A stretch of DNA of 64,000 nucleotides, taken from Acidimicrobiaceae bacterium (GTDB lineage: Bacteria > Actinomycetota > Acidimicrobiia > Acidimicrobiales > RAAP-2). Both the position numbers and the translations under genes were made by a program. Below the pieces are notes generated by a model that worked only from the letters and a program-made list of their open reading frames with translations, did no database searches and was not told the origin of the DNA. Numbering within the stretch: the stretch's first letter is position 1; every line of letters begins with the position of its first letter. Positions 54,180 to 62,846 of the stretch are shown piece by piece. The stretch covers positions 25,356-89,355 of the forward strand of contig PMFA01000021.1 in the NCBI GenBank assembly GCA_003155915.1, in the 5' to 3' direction.

Positions 54180-55661
54180 ATGAGCAGCCCCGTGACCTCG
54201 TCGGATCGCCGGTGGTGGGCGCTCGGAGTCCTCAGCATCACCCAGTTGATGGTGGCACTTGACGCGACGGTCATCAACATTGCGTTACCCCACGCGCAAC
54301 TCGACCTGCACTTCTCGCTCGCCAATCGCCAATGGCTCATCACGGCTTACGCCCTCTCGTTCGGTTCGCTCCTATTGATCGGTGGCCGACTCTCCGATAT
54401 GTGGGGACGCCGCACGTCGCTCTACGTCGGGCTCGCCGGATTCGCGCTCGCTTCGGCGCTCGGTGGCTGGGCGCACAACTTCGCCACGCTCGTCACGGCG
54501 CGCGCGGTCCAGGGAGTCTTCGGCGCGGTGCTCGCGCCGGCCGCGCTCGCGGCGCTCTCGTCGACGTTTCGCGAACCCCAGGAGCGCGCGAAGGCCTTTT
54601 CGATCTACGGCGCCATCGGCGCCTCGGGTGCCGCGATCGGGCTGCTCTTGGGCGGCGCGTTGACGCAGTGGGCGTCGTGGCGTTGGTGCCTCTTCATCAA
54701 TCTCTTCTTCGCGGCCATCGCCATTCTCGGCGTGACGTTCTTCGTCGCCGGGGGCAAGCGCGAGGACGGCGCGAACCTGGACGTCTTCGGCACGCTGCTC
54801 GGCAGCGCGGGGCTTTTCTTCGTCGTGTACGGCTTCGCGCACGCGGTCAATACCGGTTGGGGCAACGACATCACGTGGGGGAGCCTGGTGATCGGTGTGG
54901 GGCTCTTGGTGGCGTTCGTGCGCTGGCAACAGCGATCCAAGAACCCGTTGTTGCCGATTCGCCTGTTGATCAATCGGGTGCGCGGCGGGTCACTCGTCGC
55001 GCTGTTTCTCACCAGCATCGGGATCTTTGGCATCTCGCTCTTCCTCGCCTATTACTTGCAGGGGACACTCGGATACTCTCCACTTCGCACCGGTGTCGCG
55101 TTCTTGCCGCTCGTGGCGGCGATCGCGCTCTCGGCGTTCATCGCGAGCGCGCGACTGCTCGGCGTGAGCGGACCGCGTCCACTCGTGCCGACCGGGATGC
55201 TCCTTTCGATGATGGGCATGGTCCTCTTCACCAAACTGACGCCGAACGCCGACTACTTCTCGAACGTCCTGCCAGGCCTCGTCGTGACCGGCCTCGGTCT
55301 CGGACTCATCTTCGCGCCGGCCATCGCGAGTGCCACCGCCGGCGTGCGACCGAGTGACGTCGGCGCGGCGTCGGCGCTCGTGAACACCACCCAGCAGATC
55401 GGTGGGTCGATGGGACTGGCGCTACTCAACACCATCGCGGTCTCGGTGACGGCCCGCTCCAACCGGGTTCCGGTTCCGATTTCGTCGCAGTTCAGTCAAA
55501 GGGTCGCCGTGCACCACGCCGCGGTGCTCGCGACGTTGCACGGCTACGCCGTGGCGTTCTGGTGGGCGGCCGTCTTCTTCGGGGCCGGGGCGATCCTCAC
55601 CTTCGGACTGCTCGAATCCGGCGTGCCCGAGCACGACGTGGGACTTCCGGCGCTGAGTTAG
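54180..55661 (+). CDS. MFS exporter, 14-helix DHA2 type
   Basis: The 493-residue transporter belongs to the drug:H+ antiporter-2 group. It shows the helix-1 motif ITQLMVALDATVINIALPHA (motif D1), the motif A loop GGRLSDMWGRRTS, and motif C-like GAIGASGAAIGLLLGGALTQ; about 14 helices are present. Substrates are usually drugs or other toxic compounds. No regulator is adjacent. It overlaps the convergent SCO1664-type gene by four bases. Confidence 0.92.
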   Translation: MSSPVTSSDRRWWALGVLSITQLMVALDATVINIALPHAQLDLHFSLANRQWLITAYALSFGSLLLIGGRLSDMWGRRTSLYVGLAGFALASALGGWAHNFATLVTARAVQGVFGAVLAPAALAALSSTFREPQERAKAFSIYGAIGASGAAIGLLLGGALTQWASWRWCLFINLFFAAIAILGVTFFVAGGKREDGANLDVFGTLLGSAGLFFVVYGFAHAVNTGWGNDITWGSLVIGVGLLVAFVRWQQRSKNPLLPIRLLINRVRGGSLVALFLTSIGIFGISLFLAYYLQGTLGYSPLRTGVAFLPLVAAIALSAFIASARLLGVSGPRPLVPTGMLLSMMGMVLFTKLTPNADYFSNVLPGLVVTGLGLGLIFAPAIASATAGVRPSDVGAASALVNTTQQIGGSMGLALLNTIAVSVTARSNRVPVPISSQFSQRVAVHHAAVLATLHGYAVAFWWAAVFFGAGAILTFGLLESGVPEHDVGLPALS

Positions 55662-56365
55662 ATCAGCGGCCAGGGGTACGGCGGCCAGTCCGAGTCTTCG
55701 TCGGGGATCGGGTACGTCGCGTTCTCCACCAGTCCGCGCGCGCGACTCTGCGCGAGCGCCAGCTCGATTGGATTGAGCCAGTCGCCCACGTGACCGGTGT
55801 CGCCGTTCGCGAAGCGATCGATCCGCTCGAGCAAATGACCGTTGACGTCGAGCCCGGCGTACTCCCAGATGACGGTGCGCAGTTTGTCCTGTTCGTGGAA
55901 GCACAGCCCGTTGTCGATGGCCCAACAGCGTTCCCCGTCGTAGATGACGTGACCGGCCTTGCGGTCGGCGTTATTCGCCACCACGTCGAAGGCCGCGAGC
56001 GCGGCGAACCAGTCGTGGAACTGGGGATGCTCGCGCAGCGTGAAGTAGTGGTCCTCTTCGTTGTCGTCAACCCACCACTGGAGTGATCCGACGCCGAAGG
56101 GGCCGTCCTCGCGCCCGACCGTGGTGGGCACGAGGCCCGTCTCCAGCGCGACGTCGAGTTCGTAGGCCGCGACCTCGCGGCGCCAGAGACCGTCGGGGAA
56201 GTCCCACAACGGACGCTCGCCGGCCTCGGCCTTGTAACAGGCCTGTCCCTCCAGGCCGTCGAGGGACACCGTCACCAACAACGCCTGGTTCGACGAGGCG
56301 ACGACGCGGCCCTCGACTTCGATCGAGCCTTTCAGCAGCAGGGTCTGTTGTTCGTCGCGGTTCAT
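55658..56365 (-). CDS. SCO1664 family protein (PI3/PI4-kinase-like)
   Basis: The 235-residue protein matches the actinobacterial SCO1664 family, which has a divergent phosphatidylinositol 3/4-kinase-like fold. Visible are QACYKAEAGERPLWDFPDGL, the catalytic-loop-like AAFDVVANNADRKAGHVIYD and the metal-binding-like WAIDNGLCFHEQDKLRTVIW. The substrate is unknown. It is the last gene of a three-gene operon, four bases after the DUF3090 gene. Confidence 0.9.
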   Translation of the reverse strand: MNRDEQQTLLLKGSIEVEGRVVASSNQALLVTVSLDGLEGQACYKAEAGERPLWDFPDGLWRREVAAYELDVALETGLVPTTVGREDGPFGVGSLQWWVDDNEEDHYFTLREHPQFHDWFAALAAFDVVANNADRKAGHVIYDGERCWAIDNGLCFHEQDKLRTVIWEYAGLDVNGHLLERIDRFANGDTGHVGDWLNPIELALAQSRARGLVENATYPIPDEDSDWPPYPWPLI

Positions 56366-56369
56366 CGTT

Positions 56370-56849
56370 CTACCGGATCGGGGGCGTGTGGCCGTTCGTG
56401 CGAGGACAGTCGTGGCCCTTGGGATCGAGCGGACCGCCGCAGAGCGGACACGCCGGTCGACCGGCCTCCACCAGTCGCGCGATGGCGATCGCCAGGCCGC
56501 CGGCCCACTCGCGCGTCAAGGTCAGCACCAGTTCGTCCTCACCTTCGAGTGACTCGAAGGTGACCTCAATCGTGTGCGCCTCCTCGTCGAGCGACACGGC
56601 GATGTCACCGGCGACAAAGTCCGTTTCGTACTCCGCCTCGAGCGACAGGTCATCCGGGAGATGGCCCGGTCGACCCATCTCGGTGATCACTTGCGCGAGC
56701 CATTCAGCCAGCGCGGCCAGTTGTTGCTTCTCGCACTTGACGATCACGAGTCGTCGACCTTCGCGCGCCTGGAGCAAGAAGAGTCGGCTGCCGACCTCGC
56801 CGCGCACCCCGACCATCACCTTGTCGGGATTGGCGAATACGTAGTTCAT
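56370..56849 (-). CDS. DUF3090 family protein
   Basis: The 159-residue protein matches DUF3090, restricted to actinobacteria. It begins MNYVFANPDKVMVGVRGEVG, has FLLQAREGRRLVIVKCEKQQ and ends in a short zinc-ribbon-like segment CPLCGGPLDPKGHDCPRTNG, where a CX2C and a further cysteine could bind a metal. The start overlaps the stop of the phosphomutase gene by four bases (ATGA). The function is unknown, but its gene is linked to a SCO1664-type gene and a histidine phosphatase in many actinobacteria. Confidence 0.9.
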   Translation of the reverse strand: MNYVFANPDKVMVGVRGEVGSRLFLLQAREGRRLVIVKCEKQQLAALAEWLAQVITEMGRPGHLPDDLSLEAEYETDFVAGDIAVSLDEEAHTIEVTFESLEGEDELVLTLTREWAGGLAIAIARLVEAGRPACPLCGGPLDPKGHDCPRTNGHTPPIR

Positions 56850-57484
56850 GAGGGCGCGAGGTCCTTCAACGAATCGGTGTTGTTGACGCTCAACACGACG
56901 GGCGTCCCGTTCGTGAATCCGATGGCGCTGATCGAGCACGTGGAGATCACCGTTCGCTGGAAGAGGTCCAGTGGCACGCCCTGGGCGTACGTGACGGCGG
57001 CCTTGATGGGATCGGCGTGGCTCACGACGATAATCGTGCGGTTGCGGTGCTTGGCCGCGATTCGCTCCAGCGTCGTCCACATCCGGAGTTGCATCTCGGT
57101 GAACGATTCGCCCTCGGGAAAACGAAACGTGCTCGGGGCGTGCTGCACGGCGCGCCACTCGGGCTTCTTCGCCAACAGGTTCAACTTCTTCCCGGTCCAG
57201 AGTCCGAAGTCGCACTCGAGCAGTCCGCGCTCGGCGTGCGCACGGAGCCGGAGCGCTCGCGCGATCGGCGCGGCCGTTTCGCGCGTGCGCTCCAGTGGCG
57301 ACACGTAGAGCGCGACGGGCCTGCGCGGTAGTTCGTCCAATCGCTCGGCGACGCGTTCGGCCTGGGCGACGCCGCGCTCCGAGAGATGTAGGCCGGGTGC
57401 TCGTCCCGGCAAGATGATGCCGGTCGAGGCCGTGACGCCGTGGCGCACGAGCAGCACGGTCGTGAATGTCGGACGAGTTGGCAC
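56846..57484 (-). CDS. Histidine-phosphatase-family phosphomutase (MSMEG_4193 type)
   Basis: The 212-residue protein has the histidine phosphatase motif VLLVRHGVTASTG (phospho-acceptor histidine), a second arginine/glutamate set in [32 protein letters not shown] and the second catalytic histidine in IIVVSHADPIKAAV. It is the first gene of the operon with DUF3090 and the SCO1664-type protein. The start is GTG. The FrhB-like gene ends 24 bases upstream on the same strand. Confidence 0.9.
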   Translation of the reverse strand: MPTRPTFTTVLLVRHGVTASTGIILPGRAPGLHLSERGVAQAERVAERLDELPRRPVALYVSPLERTRETAAPIARALRLRAHAERGLLECDFGLWTGKKLNLLAKKPEWRAVQHAPSTFRFPEGESFTEMQLRMWTTLERIAAKHRNRTIIVVSHADPIKAAVTYAQGVPLDLFQRTVISTCSISAIGFTNGTPVVLSVNNTDSLKDLAPS

Positions 57485-57508
57485 ACCTACAAGTTAACGG
57501 TCGATCAA

Positions 57509-58648
57509 TTAATGACGACTGGGATACGTAATGACGACTGGGATACGACGCGGTCCCGGGACCGCCGCTTCGGGCCAGCGTTTGCGCGACACGATCGCCA
57601 GTCGGTGTAACAGTGCCACCGCGCCGGGGTCGTCGTCGCCCGGTCGGGTTTCGATCAGTCCGTTCTCTTTCATCGCATTCATCAGTTCGCGACCCTGATC
57701 GGTGCGCACGATGACGAGCGTCCAGTCGCCGAAGGCACCGATACCGCCCGTCGAGATGTCGGCGTGTTCGGCGGCGAAGTCCGGACACTGCTTGCAGCCT
57801 TCGCGAGTGAAGGCGTGCGCCTCTTTGAGGGGAACCTCGTGGAAATGTCCGTCCGTAGTCCAGATCTGGAAGACGCCCTTGATGTTCATCTTCAAGATGT
57901 CGGCGCGTTTGATGCCGTACTTCGCCTCGAAGAGCTCTTCGAAGATCGAGTCGTCGAACGTCTTTGAACACATGAGGCCAATCGTGAGACAGAGGCGTCG
58001 CGCGAGCTTGCCGGCCTTGCGCGACTGCATCGCGCCCGGCGCCGAGGCCATGCAGCCCATCCCGACGAGCGCGATGCGTTCGGCGCCGCCTTCGGCCGCT
58101 TCCGGATACGCGAGCAGATTGGCACTGTAGGTGTAGCGCGACTTCGCGGTCTCGATCACGTCCTCGCGCGAGCGCGCCACCTGGGGCACGGCTCGCCACG
58201 TCGAGCCGTCGCCCTCGAGACCGCTCACCAGCGCGGCGTCGATGACGTCGTTCTCCAACGCGTAGATCAGCAACGCGGAGACGAATCCGCCGTCTTGGCC
58301 GTTCTCAACGAGGGACTCGTCGGTGGCGCGCGCCAACAGGACGTCGCCGATGCCCGAGACCTCGTCCTCGGTTCGTTCGCGCGCGAACTTGTGCGTGTCG
58401 ATCTCGGACTCCCAGTTACGAAAGCGCGGACAGGCCCTCGTGCACATCGTGCAACCCTTTTGTCCGTGGGTGCAGTCCTCCGGTCCGCCGTCGATGTCGA
58501 GGTGGAAGGGCTTGTAGACGCCGTTGTCGGTCTCGTAGTCGAGCACCGGGTGGGGACAGGCGATCACGCAGGCCGCGCACCCCGTGCAGAGACCCGACGT
58601 CACGACTTCACTGAACAGTTCTTTCCACTGCGGCTTCTCGAGTGCCAT
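57509..58648 (-). CDS. FrhB-like coenzyme F420 hydrogenase/dehydrogenase beta-subunit family protein
   Basis: The 379-residue protein has two ferredoxin-type clusters near the start (GLCTGCAACVIACPHPVLDY and KGCTMCTRACPRF), then the FrhB N- and C-terminal regions: GQDGGFVSALLIYALENDVI, SRYTYSANLL, LVGMGCMASAPGA, and GLMCSKTFDDSIFEELFEAK, with CKQCPDFAAEHADISTGGIG late. Such proteins couple F420 or a flavin to Fe-S clusters. The partner enzyme is unknown. Its last residues were altered by a 19-base tandem duplication at 57510-57547. It is divergent from the Fpg/Nei gene. Confidence 0.88.
   Translation of the reverse strand: MALEKPQWKELFSEVVTSGLCTGCAACVIACPHPVLDYETDNGVYKPFHLDIDGGPEDCTHGQKGCTMCTRACPRFRNWESEIDTHKFARERTEDEVSGIGDVLLARATDESLVENGQDGGFVSALLIYALENDVIDAALVSGLEGDGSTWRAVPQVARSREDVIETAKSRYTYSANLLAYPEAAEGGAERIALVGMGCMASAPGAMQSRKAGKLARRLCLTIGLMCSKTFDDSIFEELFEAKYGIKRADILKMNIKGVFQIWTTDGHFHEVPLKEAHAFTREGCKQCPDFAAEHADISTGGIGAFGDWTLVIVRTDQGRELMNAMKENGLIETRPGDDDPGAVALLHRLAIVSRKRWPEAAVPGPRRIPVVITYPSRH
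57510..57547. repeat. Perfect 19-base tandem duplication at the FrhB-like gene 3' end
   Basis: Two identical, adjacent 19-base units (57510-57528 and 57529-57547) overlap the end of the FrhB-like gene. Because 19 is not a multiple of three, the second unit is read in another frame and adds TYPSRH to a protein that would otherwise end in an asparagine codon. Confidence 0.95.
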
Positions 58649-58701
58649 GGGTAGACCTTATCGACGCAGAGGCAATATTGATTTACCGATACGCTCGCCG
58701 C

Positions 58702-59484
58702 GTGCCCGAGATTCTCGAAGTCGAGTCCTATCGCCAACTGGCCGATCGCGTCGTGGGCGCGAAGATCGCGCGCGGATGGGCCGACGCCTACACCGCGAAA
58801 AAACTGACCAGTGTCGGGGCGTGGGCGCGCGCGGTGAAGGGTCTCACGCTGACCGGCACCGGTCGTCGAGGAAAGTTGTTGCTGCTCGACACCGACGGCG
58901 TGCGCCTCGGCGTGCGCTTCGGAATGACGGGCGTGTTATTGATCGACGGCAACGCGGGCATCGACGGACTGTTCTACGGCCCCCACGACTTCCGCCCGGA
59001 CTGGGTGCGCGGGGGACTGGAGTTCGACGACGGTCGTAAGTTGATCCTGCACGACCCGCGCCGTCTCGGTCGATTCGAGATCGCGCCCGATCTAAGTGAG
59101 CTCGGACCCGACGCGCTGACGCTCACGCGCAAGCAGTTCGACGAAGTGCTCCACACGCGCGGCGACGGACCAGCGATCAAGGCGAGGTTGCTCGATCAGT
59201 CATCGGTCGCCGGCGTCGGCAACCTGCTCGCTGACGAGATGCTGTTTCGTGCGGGCATCGATCCGCGCACGCCGACGGGGCTGTTGAGTCTCGAACAGCG
59301 CGCCGCGCTCTACAAGACCTTCACCCAGACGATGCGGACCTTGCAGAAGCGCGGAGGATCGCATTTAGGCGATCACATGGAGGGTCGTTTCCCGGGGGCG
59401 TTCTGTCCACGCGACGGCGCGGCGATGCTCTCGGCGACGATCGGTGGGCGAACGACGTACTGGTGCTCGAAGCACCAGTACTAG
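58702..59484 (+). CDS. Fpg/Nei-family DNA glycosylase
   Basis: The 260-residue protein removes oxidised bases. The mature N-terminus PEILEVESYRQ has the catalytic proline and glutamate, LLDQSSVAGVGNLLADEMLF is the helix-two-turn-helix, and the C-terminal finger is FCPRDGAAMLSATIGGRTTY, then WCSKHQ. The usual four-cysteine finger is CX2D and CX2H here, so two ligands are altered. GTG at 58702 is chosen because the proline must follow the initiator residue. It is divergent from the FrhB-like gene. Confidence 0.92.
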   Translation: MPEILEVESYRQLADRVVGAKIARGWADAYTAKKLTSVGAWARAVKGLTLTGTGRRGKLLLLDTDGVRLGVRFGMTGVLLIDGNAGIDGLFYGPHDFRPDWVRGGLEFDDGRKLILHDPRRLGRFEIAPDLSELGPDALTLTRKQFDEVLHTRGDGPAIKARLLDQSSVAGVGNLLADEMLFRAGIDPRTPTGLLSLEQRAALYKTFTQTMRTLQKRGGSHLGDHMEGRFPGAFCPRDGAAMLSATIGGRTTYWCSKHQY

Positions 59485-60533
59485 GCGCCGTCGAACAGAC
59501 CGTGTAGTCCGGCCGGTCCGTAGGGGCCGATGACGAGTTGTTCGAGGACGCCGAGGCCGACTTCGTCACCGCACGTGGCCCGCACGACATGTTGCACGTG
59601 GATGTTGGCGTACTCGAGCGGATCAAGGGTCTCGAGGTTGAGTTGTTCGTCACTCACGACCGGTCCCCCGTGCCAGCGCCCGTGCGCGAACTGGGGGTGG
59701 CTATAGCCGGCGCCGCGCATCTGGAACCTGAGTAGCGGCGAGAGGGTGATCGCGCGTTCGCCCATCGTGAGGACCGCGCGATGCAACCAACGGGTCCCTC
59801 GCTGCATCTCGATTGTGAGTGCGCCGTGCGTCGTCAACGCGGAGCCGTCCCTGGGCAGGAGTGCGGCCGAACGACTGAGGGGATGACCGAGAGCGTCGTC
59901 GAAGGTCATGAAGTGCAGTCCACCGTCACCAAAGTGCAGGGGGGCCCAGAAGAAGGCGAGTTGCGGCGCGCGGTGGCTCTCGACGCCGGGAAGCGGTTCG
60001 CCGATCGGGCGCACGCCCCACGAACGATCCTTCGTGCCGCGGAAATTCTCGGGCAGGTCGTGGCGCCCGTTGGGTGTTTCGATCCAACCGCTCCAGGTGC
60101 CGAGTTGGGTCGCTCTCGTCACGTCCATGAAGAGTCGCGGGCCGTCGTGCATGGTTTGACGGGGCTCTTCACTGATCGCGGTCTTTCGGGTGTACGTGAG
60201 ATCACAGCGCAAACCCTGAGCGGGGGCGTCAACGACCACGCGGTTCACGCGCATCGGTTCGACGATCTCGAGGCGTAGCGGTCCGACGGCCGTGGCACGA
60301 CCATGGAGCGCGTCACTCGCGAAGACCGAGAACTGTCGGTTCCCTTGGACGACCGAGAAGGCGGCGTCGATGACCCCGCGATTCGGATAGAGCCCCAGGG
60401 CGAAGGCGAAGTAGAACTCTTCGTCGTAGCCGTTGAACCAGAAGCGGTCATAGGCGTTGGGATGTCCGTCCATGACGTGGGCCAGCGGTAACACAGTTTG
60501 GTGCAGCGGATAGTCGTCCTCAGCTAACAGCAT
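59481..60533 (-). CDS. Lipocalin/CrtC-like protein paired with a kinase (DUF7064-like)
   Basis: The 350-residue protein is probably a tandem beta-barrel protein of the AttH/CrtC type (DUF7064-like). It shows repeated beta-rich segments such as RFWFNGYDEEFYFAFALGLY, FRGTKDRSWGVRPIG, LAFFWAPLHFGDGGLHFMTF and FQMRGAGYSHPQFAHGRWHG. Such genes commonly sit beside phosphotransferase genes in actinobacteria and are linked to steroid or lipid-like substrates. The ATG at 60533 with GGAG before it is preferred over a longer frame; the gene overlaps the kinase stop by 14 bases. Confidence 0.72.
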   Translation of the reverse strand: MLLAEDDYPLHQTVLPLAHVMDGHPNAYDRFWFNGYDEEFYFAFALGLYPNRGVIDAAFSVVQGNRQFSVFASDALHGRATAVGPLRLEIVEPMRVNRVVVDAPAQGLRCDLTYTRKTAISEEPRQTMHDGPRLFMDVTRATQLGTWSGWIETPNGRHDLPENFRGTKDRSWGVRPIGEPLPGVESHRAPQLAFFWAPLHFGDGGLHFMTFDDALGHPLSRSAALLPRDGSALTTHGALTIEMQRGTRWLHRAVLTMGERAITLSPLLRFQMRGAGYSHPQFAHGRWHGGPVVSDEQLNLETLDPLEYANIHVQHVVRATCGDEVGLGVLEQLVIGPYGPAGLHGLFDGA

Positions 60534-61575
60534 GTCGCTCCAGTTCGTTGATCGCGTCCCAGCGCGTGGCGGCGATGACCGCTCGTTCAATCATCGCGAG
60601 GAACATCTCGTCGCCGCGCTCGGTCTGTTCGACGATGACCGACGCCGCGACCAGCATGACGATCGGTTGGAGCGTGTAGCGAGAGAACTCGTGGCGCGCG
60701 ACTTCGGCGGGGACGTCGACGCCGTAATCGTTCAGTTTCACGAGGTAGTAATCCAGCAGTCCGAACTCTTCGCGCGCGCAGTCCTCGGGCGTCAGGCTGG
60801 TCGCGAGGAAGTACGCGACGTCGAGCAGCGGACTACCGACGCCGACGGTCTGCCAGTCAACGACCGCGATCGCCACGGCTCCGTCGCAGGCGTCGATGAG
60901 AAGGTTGTCCGTGCGAAAGTCGCCGTGCGTGACGCAGGGGAACGGGGTCACGTACTCACTAAAGAGCGACAGGCGCTCTTTGAGGGCGAGCACCATCGAG
61001 CGCAGCGATTCACCGATGCGTGCGTCGTAGCGCTCGATGAACTGGTCGAACAGGATCGGCAGCACCGCCGAATAGAGCGGACGCAGTTCCTCACTCACGC
61101 CACGTAACCACGCGACGTCGTGGAGTTCGGAGCGCGCGTGCGTCGGACCGTGGAGACCGGCGAGTGCGGCGAGGCCGGCGCGCGCGGTGCCGGGTGAGAT
61201 GCCGACGAATTGATCGATCACGGCCGAGGGGCTCAGGTCTTCTAGCAGCAGCAGAAAGTTGTCACGCTCGTCGCGTTCGGCGAAGTAACAACGGGGCGTT
61301 CGTGTGGCGATCGACGGTGCGAGATATTGGTAGAACGAGACCTCGCGTTGGTAGAGACGTTGCAGCGTCGCCGTCGAGCGGCTGACGTCGTCGTTCGACG
61401 GTACTTTCGCGATGACACTCGACGTGCCCGCGTCGTGGTGGATACGCAGTCGGTAACAGTTGGCGACTTGACCCTGGCCGACCGAGGTGACCTCGAGGTC
61501 CGTTGCACCGACGAGGTCCAGGTGGCGCGAAAGCCACGCGACGTCCAGTTCATCGATCGATGGCACCACTGACAT
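60520..61575 (-). CDS. Phosphotransferase (ecdysteroid-kinase/choline-kinase-like)
   Basis: The 351-residue protein has a kinase-like fold: GQGQVANCYRLRIHHD (nucleotide loop), SSVIAKVPSNDD with the phosphate-binding lysine, the catalytic loop VTHGDFRTDNLLIDA (HGDXXXDN) and metal-binding VVDWQTVGVGSPLLDVAYF. It resembles the EcKL/DUF1679 group that phosphorylates small hydroxylated lipids or sterols. GGGGGTG before the ATG at 61575 sets the start. It is translationally linked to the downstream lipocalin-like gene. Confidence 0.85.
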   Translation of the reverse strand: MSVVPSIDELDVAWLSRHLDLVGATDLEVTSVGQGQVANCYRLRIHHDAGTSSVIAKVPSNDDVSRSTATLQRLYQREVSFYQYLAPSIATRTPRCYFAERDERDNFLLLLEDLSPSAVIDQFVGISPGTARAGLAALAGLHGPTHARSELHDVAWLRGVSEELRPLYSAVLPILFDQFIERYDARIGESLRSMVLALKERLSLFSEYVTPFPCVTHGDFRTDNLLIDACDGAVAIAVVDWQTVGVGSPLLDVAYFLATSLTPEDCAREEFGLLDYYLVKLNDYGVDVPAEVARHEFSRYTLQPIVMLVAASVIVEQTERGDEMFLAMIERAVIAATRWDAINELERHAVS

Positions 61576-61645
61576 CACACCCCCCAATCAGTCTGCACGA
61601 TGGGCCCTCCCAGACTCTCGAGTTGCGGAAGGTAAGAATGGCCTC

Positions 61646-62254
61646 GTGCAGTCCTTCATTACCCACTACGGGTACTTCGCGCTCCTTGTCCTCTCGGTGC
61701 TCTCATCGGCGTGCATCCCGATCCCTTCAGAGGTCGCCTACGGATTCGCCGGAGCGCTCTGTACCGCGGCCATCACCGGTCACGTGCGCTTCTCACTATG
61801 GGCGGTCATCGTGGTGGGAACCATCGGCTCGCTCGTGGGCGCGGTCATCGCCTACGAGGTCGGGCGTAGCGCCGGGCGAACGATCGTCGAACGCTGGGGC
61901 AAGTGGCTGCTCCTCTCCACCAAAGACCTCGACCGCGCCGAGAGCTGGTTCGAGCGTTACGGCTCGGCCTCGGTGTTGATCGGTCGCGTCATCCCGGTGG
62001 TGCGCAGTTTCATCTCGGTGCCGGCCGGCATGGCCGAGATGAACCGCGCGCGCTTCGCGGTCCTTACGACGATTGGTTCGGCCGTGTGGGTGGCGCTGAT
62101 CGCCGGACTCGGCTATGCGGCCGGATCGAATTGGAAGCACGTGAGCGGCGACTTCCACGCCTCGGAGTACCCGATCATTGCGGTCGTGGTCCTCGGTCTC
62201 GCCTACGGGCTCTGGCACCGCTGGCGCACGGTGCAACGAGAGAACGCGCGCTAA
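61646..62254 (+). CDS. DedA-family membrane protein
   Basis: The 202-residue protein is a DedA (SNARE-associated/VTT) membrane protein: LSSACIPIPSEVAYGFAGAL at the first re-entrant helix, GTIGSLVGAVIAYEVGRSAG, GRVIPVVRSFISVPAGMAEM and GSAVWVALIAGLGYAAG. Family members flip undecaprenyl phosphate or other lipids across the membrane. GTG at 61646 follows a GGAAGG site at a rather long spacing. It is divergent from the kinase gene and convergent with bcp by a four-base overlap. Confidence 0.92.
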   Translation: MQSFITHYGYFALLVLSVLSSACIPIPSEVAYGFAGALCTAAITGHVRFSLWAVIVVGTIGSLVGAVIAYEVGRSAGRTIVERWGKWLLLSTKDLDRAESWFERYGSASVLIGRVIPVVRSFISVPAGMAEMNRARFAVLTTIGSAVWVALIAGLGYAAGSNWKHVSGDFHASEYPIIAVVVLGLAYGLWHRWRTVQRENAR

Positions 62255-62715
62255 CTCCTCAGCGTCGCCAGGACTTTGTCGGCGTGGCCGTCCGCGCGAA
62301 CGCCGTACCACGCGTGCTCGATCTTGGCGCTCGGCCCGATGACGAACGTCGAGCGAATGACGCCGGTCACCTTCTTGCCGTACATCATCTTTTCGCCGAA
62401 CGTGCCGTAGCTGGTCATGACCTTCTTCTCGGGGTCGCTCAAGAGGTCAAAGGTCAGACCGTACTTCTTGCGAAAGGCGGCGTGTTTCACTGCACCGTCG
62501 GGCGACACGCCGATGACCTTCACGCCGAGTTTTCGAAAGGCCGACAGTCCGTCGTTGAACTGACAGGCCTCTTTGGTGCAACTGGGGGTGTCGTCGGCGG
62601 GATAGAAGTAAATGACGAATCGCTCACCTGAGAAATCCTTCAGTGAAACGGTCTTTCCGGACTGATTGGGAAGGGCAAATGTTGGTGCTTTGGCACCAAT
62701 ATCCAGTCGTGACAT
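62251..62715 (-). CDS. bcp: Thiol peroxidase/peroxiredoxin of the BCP type
   Basis: The 154-residue cytoplasmic peroxiredoxin reduces hydrogen peroxide and lipid peroxides. The peroxidatic cysteine lies in FYPADDTPSCTKEACQFND; the second cysteine five residues later (in EAC) matches the atypical two-cysteine BCP class. The fold starts APTFALPNQSGKTVSLKDFS. GAGGAAG precedes the ATG. It is divergent from the DEAD-box helicase gene. Confidence 0.95.
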   Translation of the reverse strand: MSRLDIGAKAPTFALPNQSGKTVSLKDFSGERFVIYFYPADDTPSCTKEACQFNDGLSAFRKLGVKVIGVSPDGAVKHAAFRKKYGLTFDLLSDPEKKVMTSYGTFGEKMMYGKKVTGVIRSTFVIGPSAKIEHAWYGVRADGHADKVLATLRS

Positions 62716-62846
62716 GATTCTTCCTCGCTTTTAGGCTCGAAATTACAACATTTTGTCATAGACTTGCTTCGAAGCTCTAGGAATTGAGCTTGGGCCCACA
62801 CTTTCGAACGCCGGTTCCGGGTCCAACCGAGAAACGTCGTTGTCCC

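Noticed and set aside
56850..58199. Long N-terminal extension of the DUF3090 frame
   Set aside because: It runs through the phosphomutase and FrhB-like genes in another frame. The DUF3090 domain starts at its own ATG at 56849 in an ATGA overlap.
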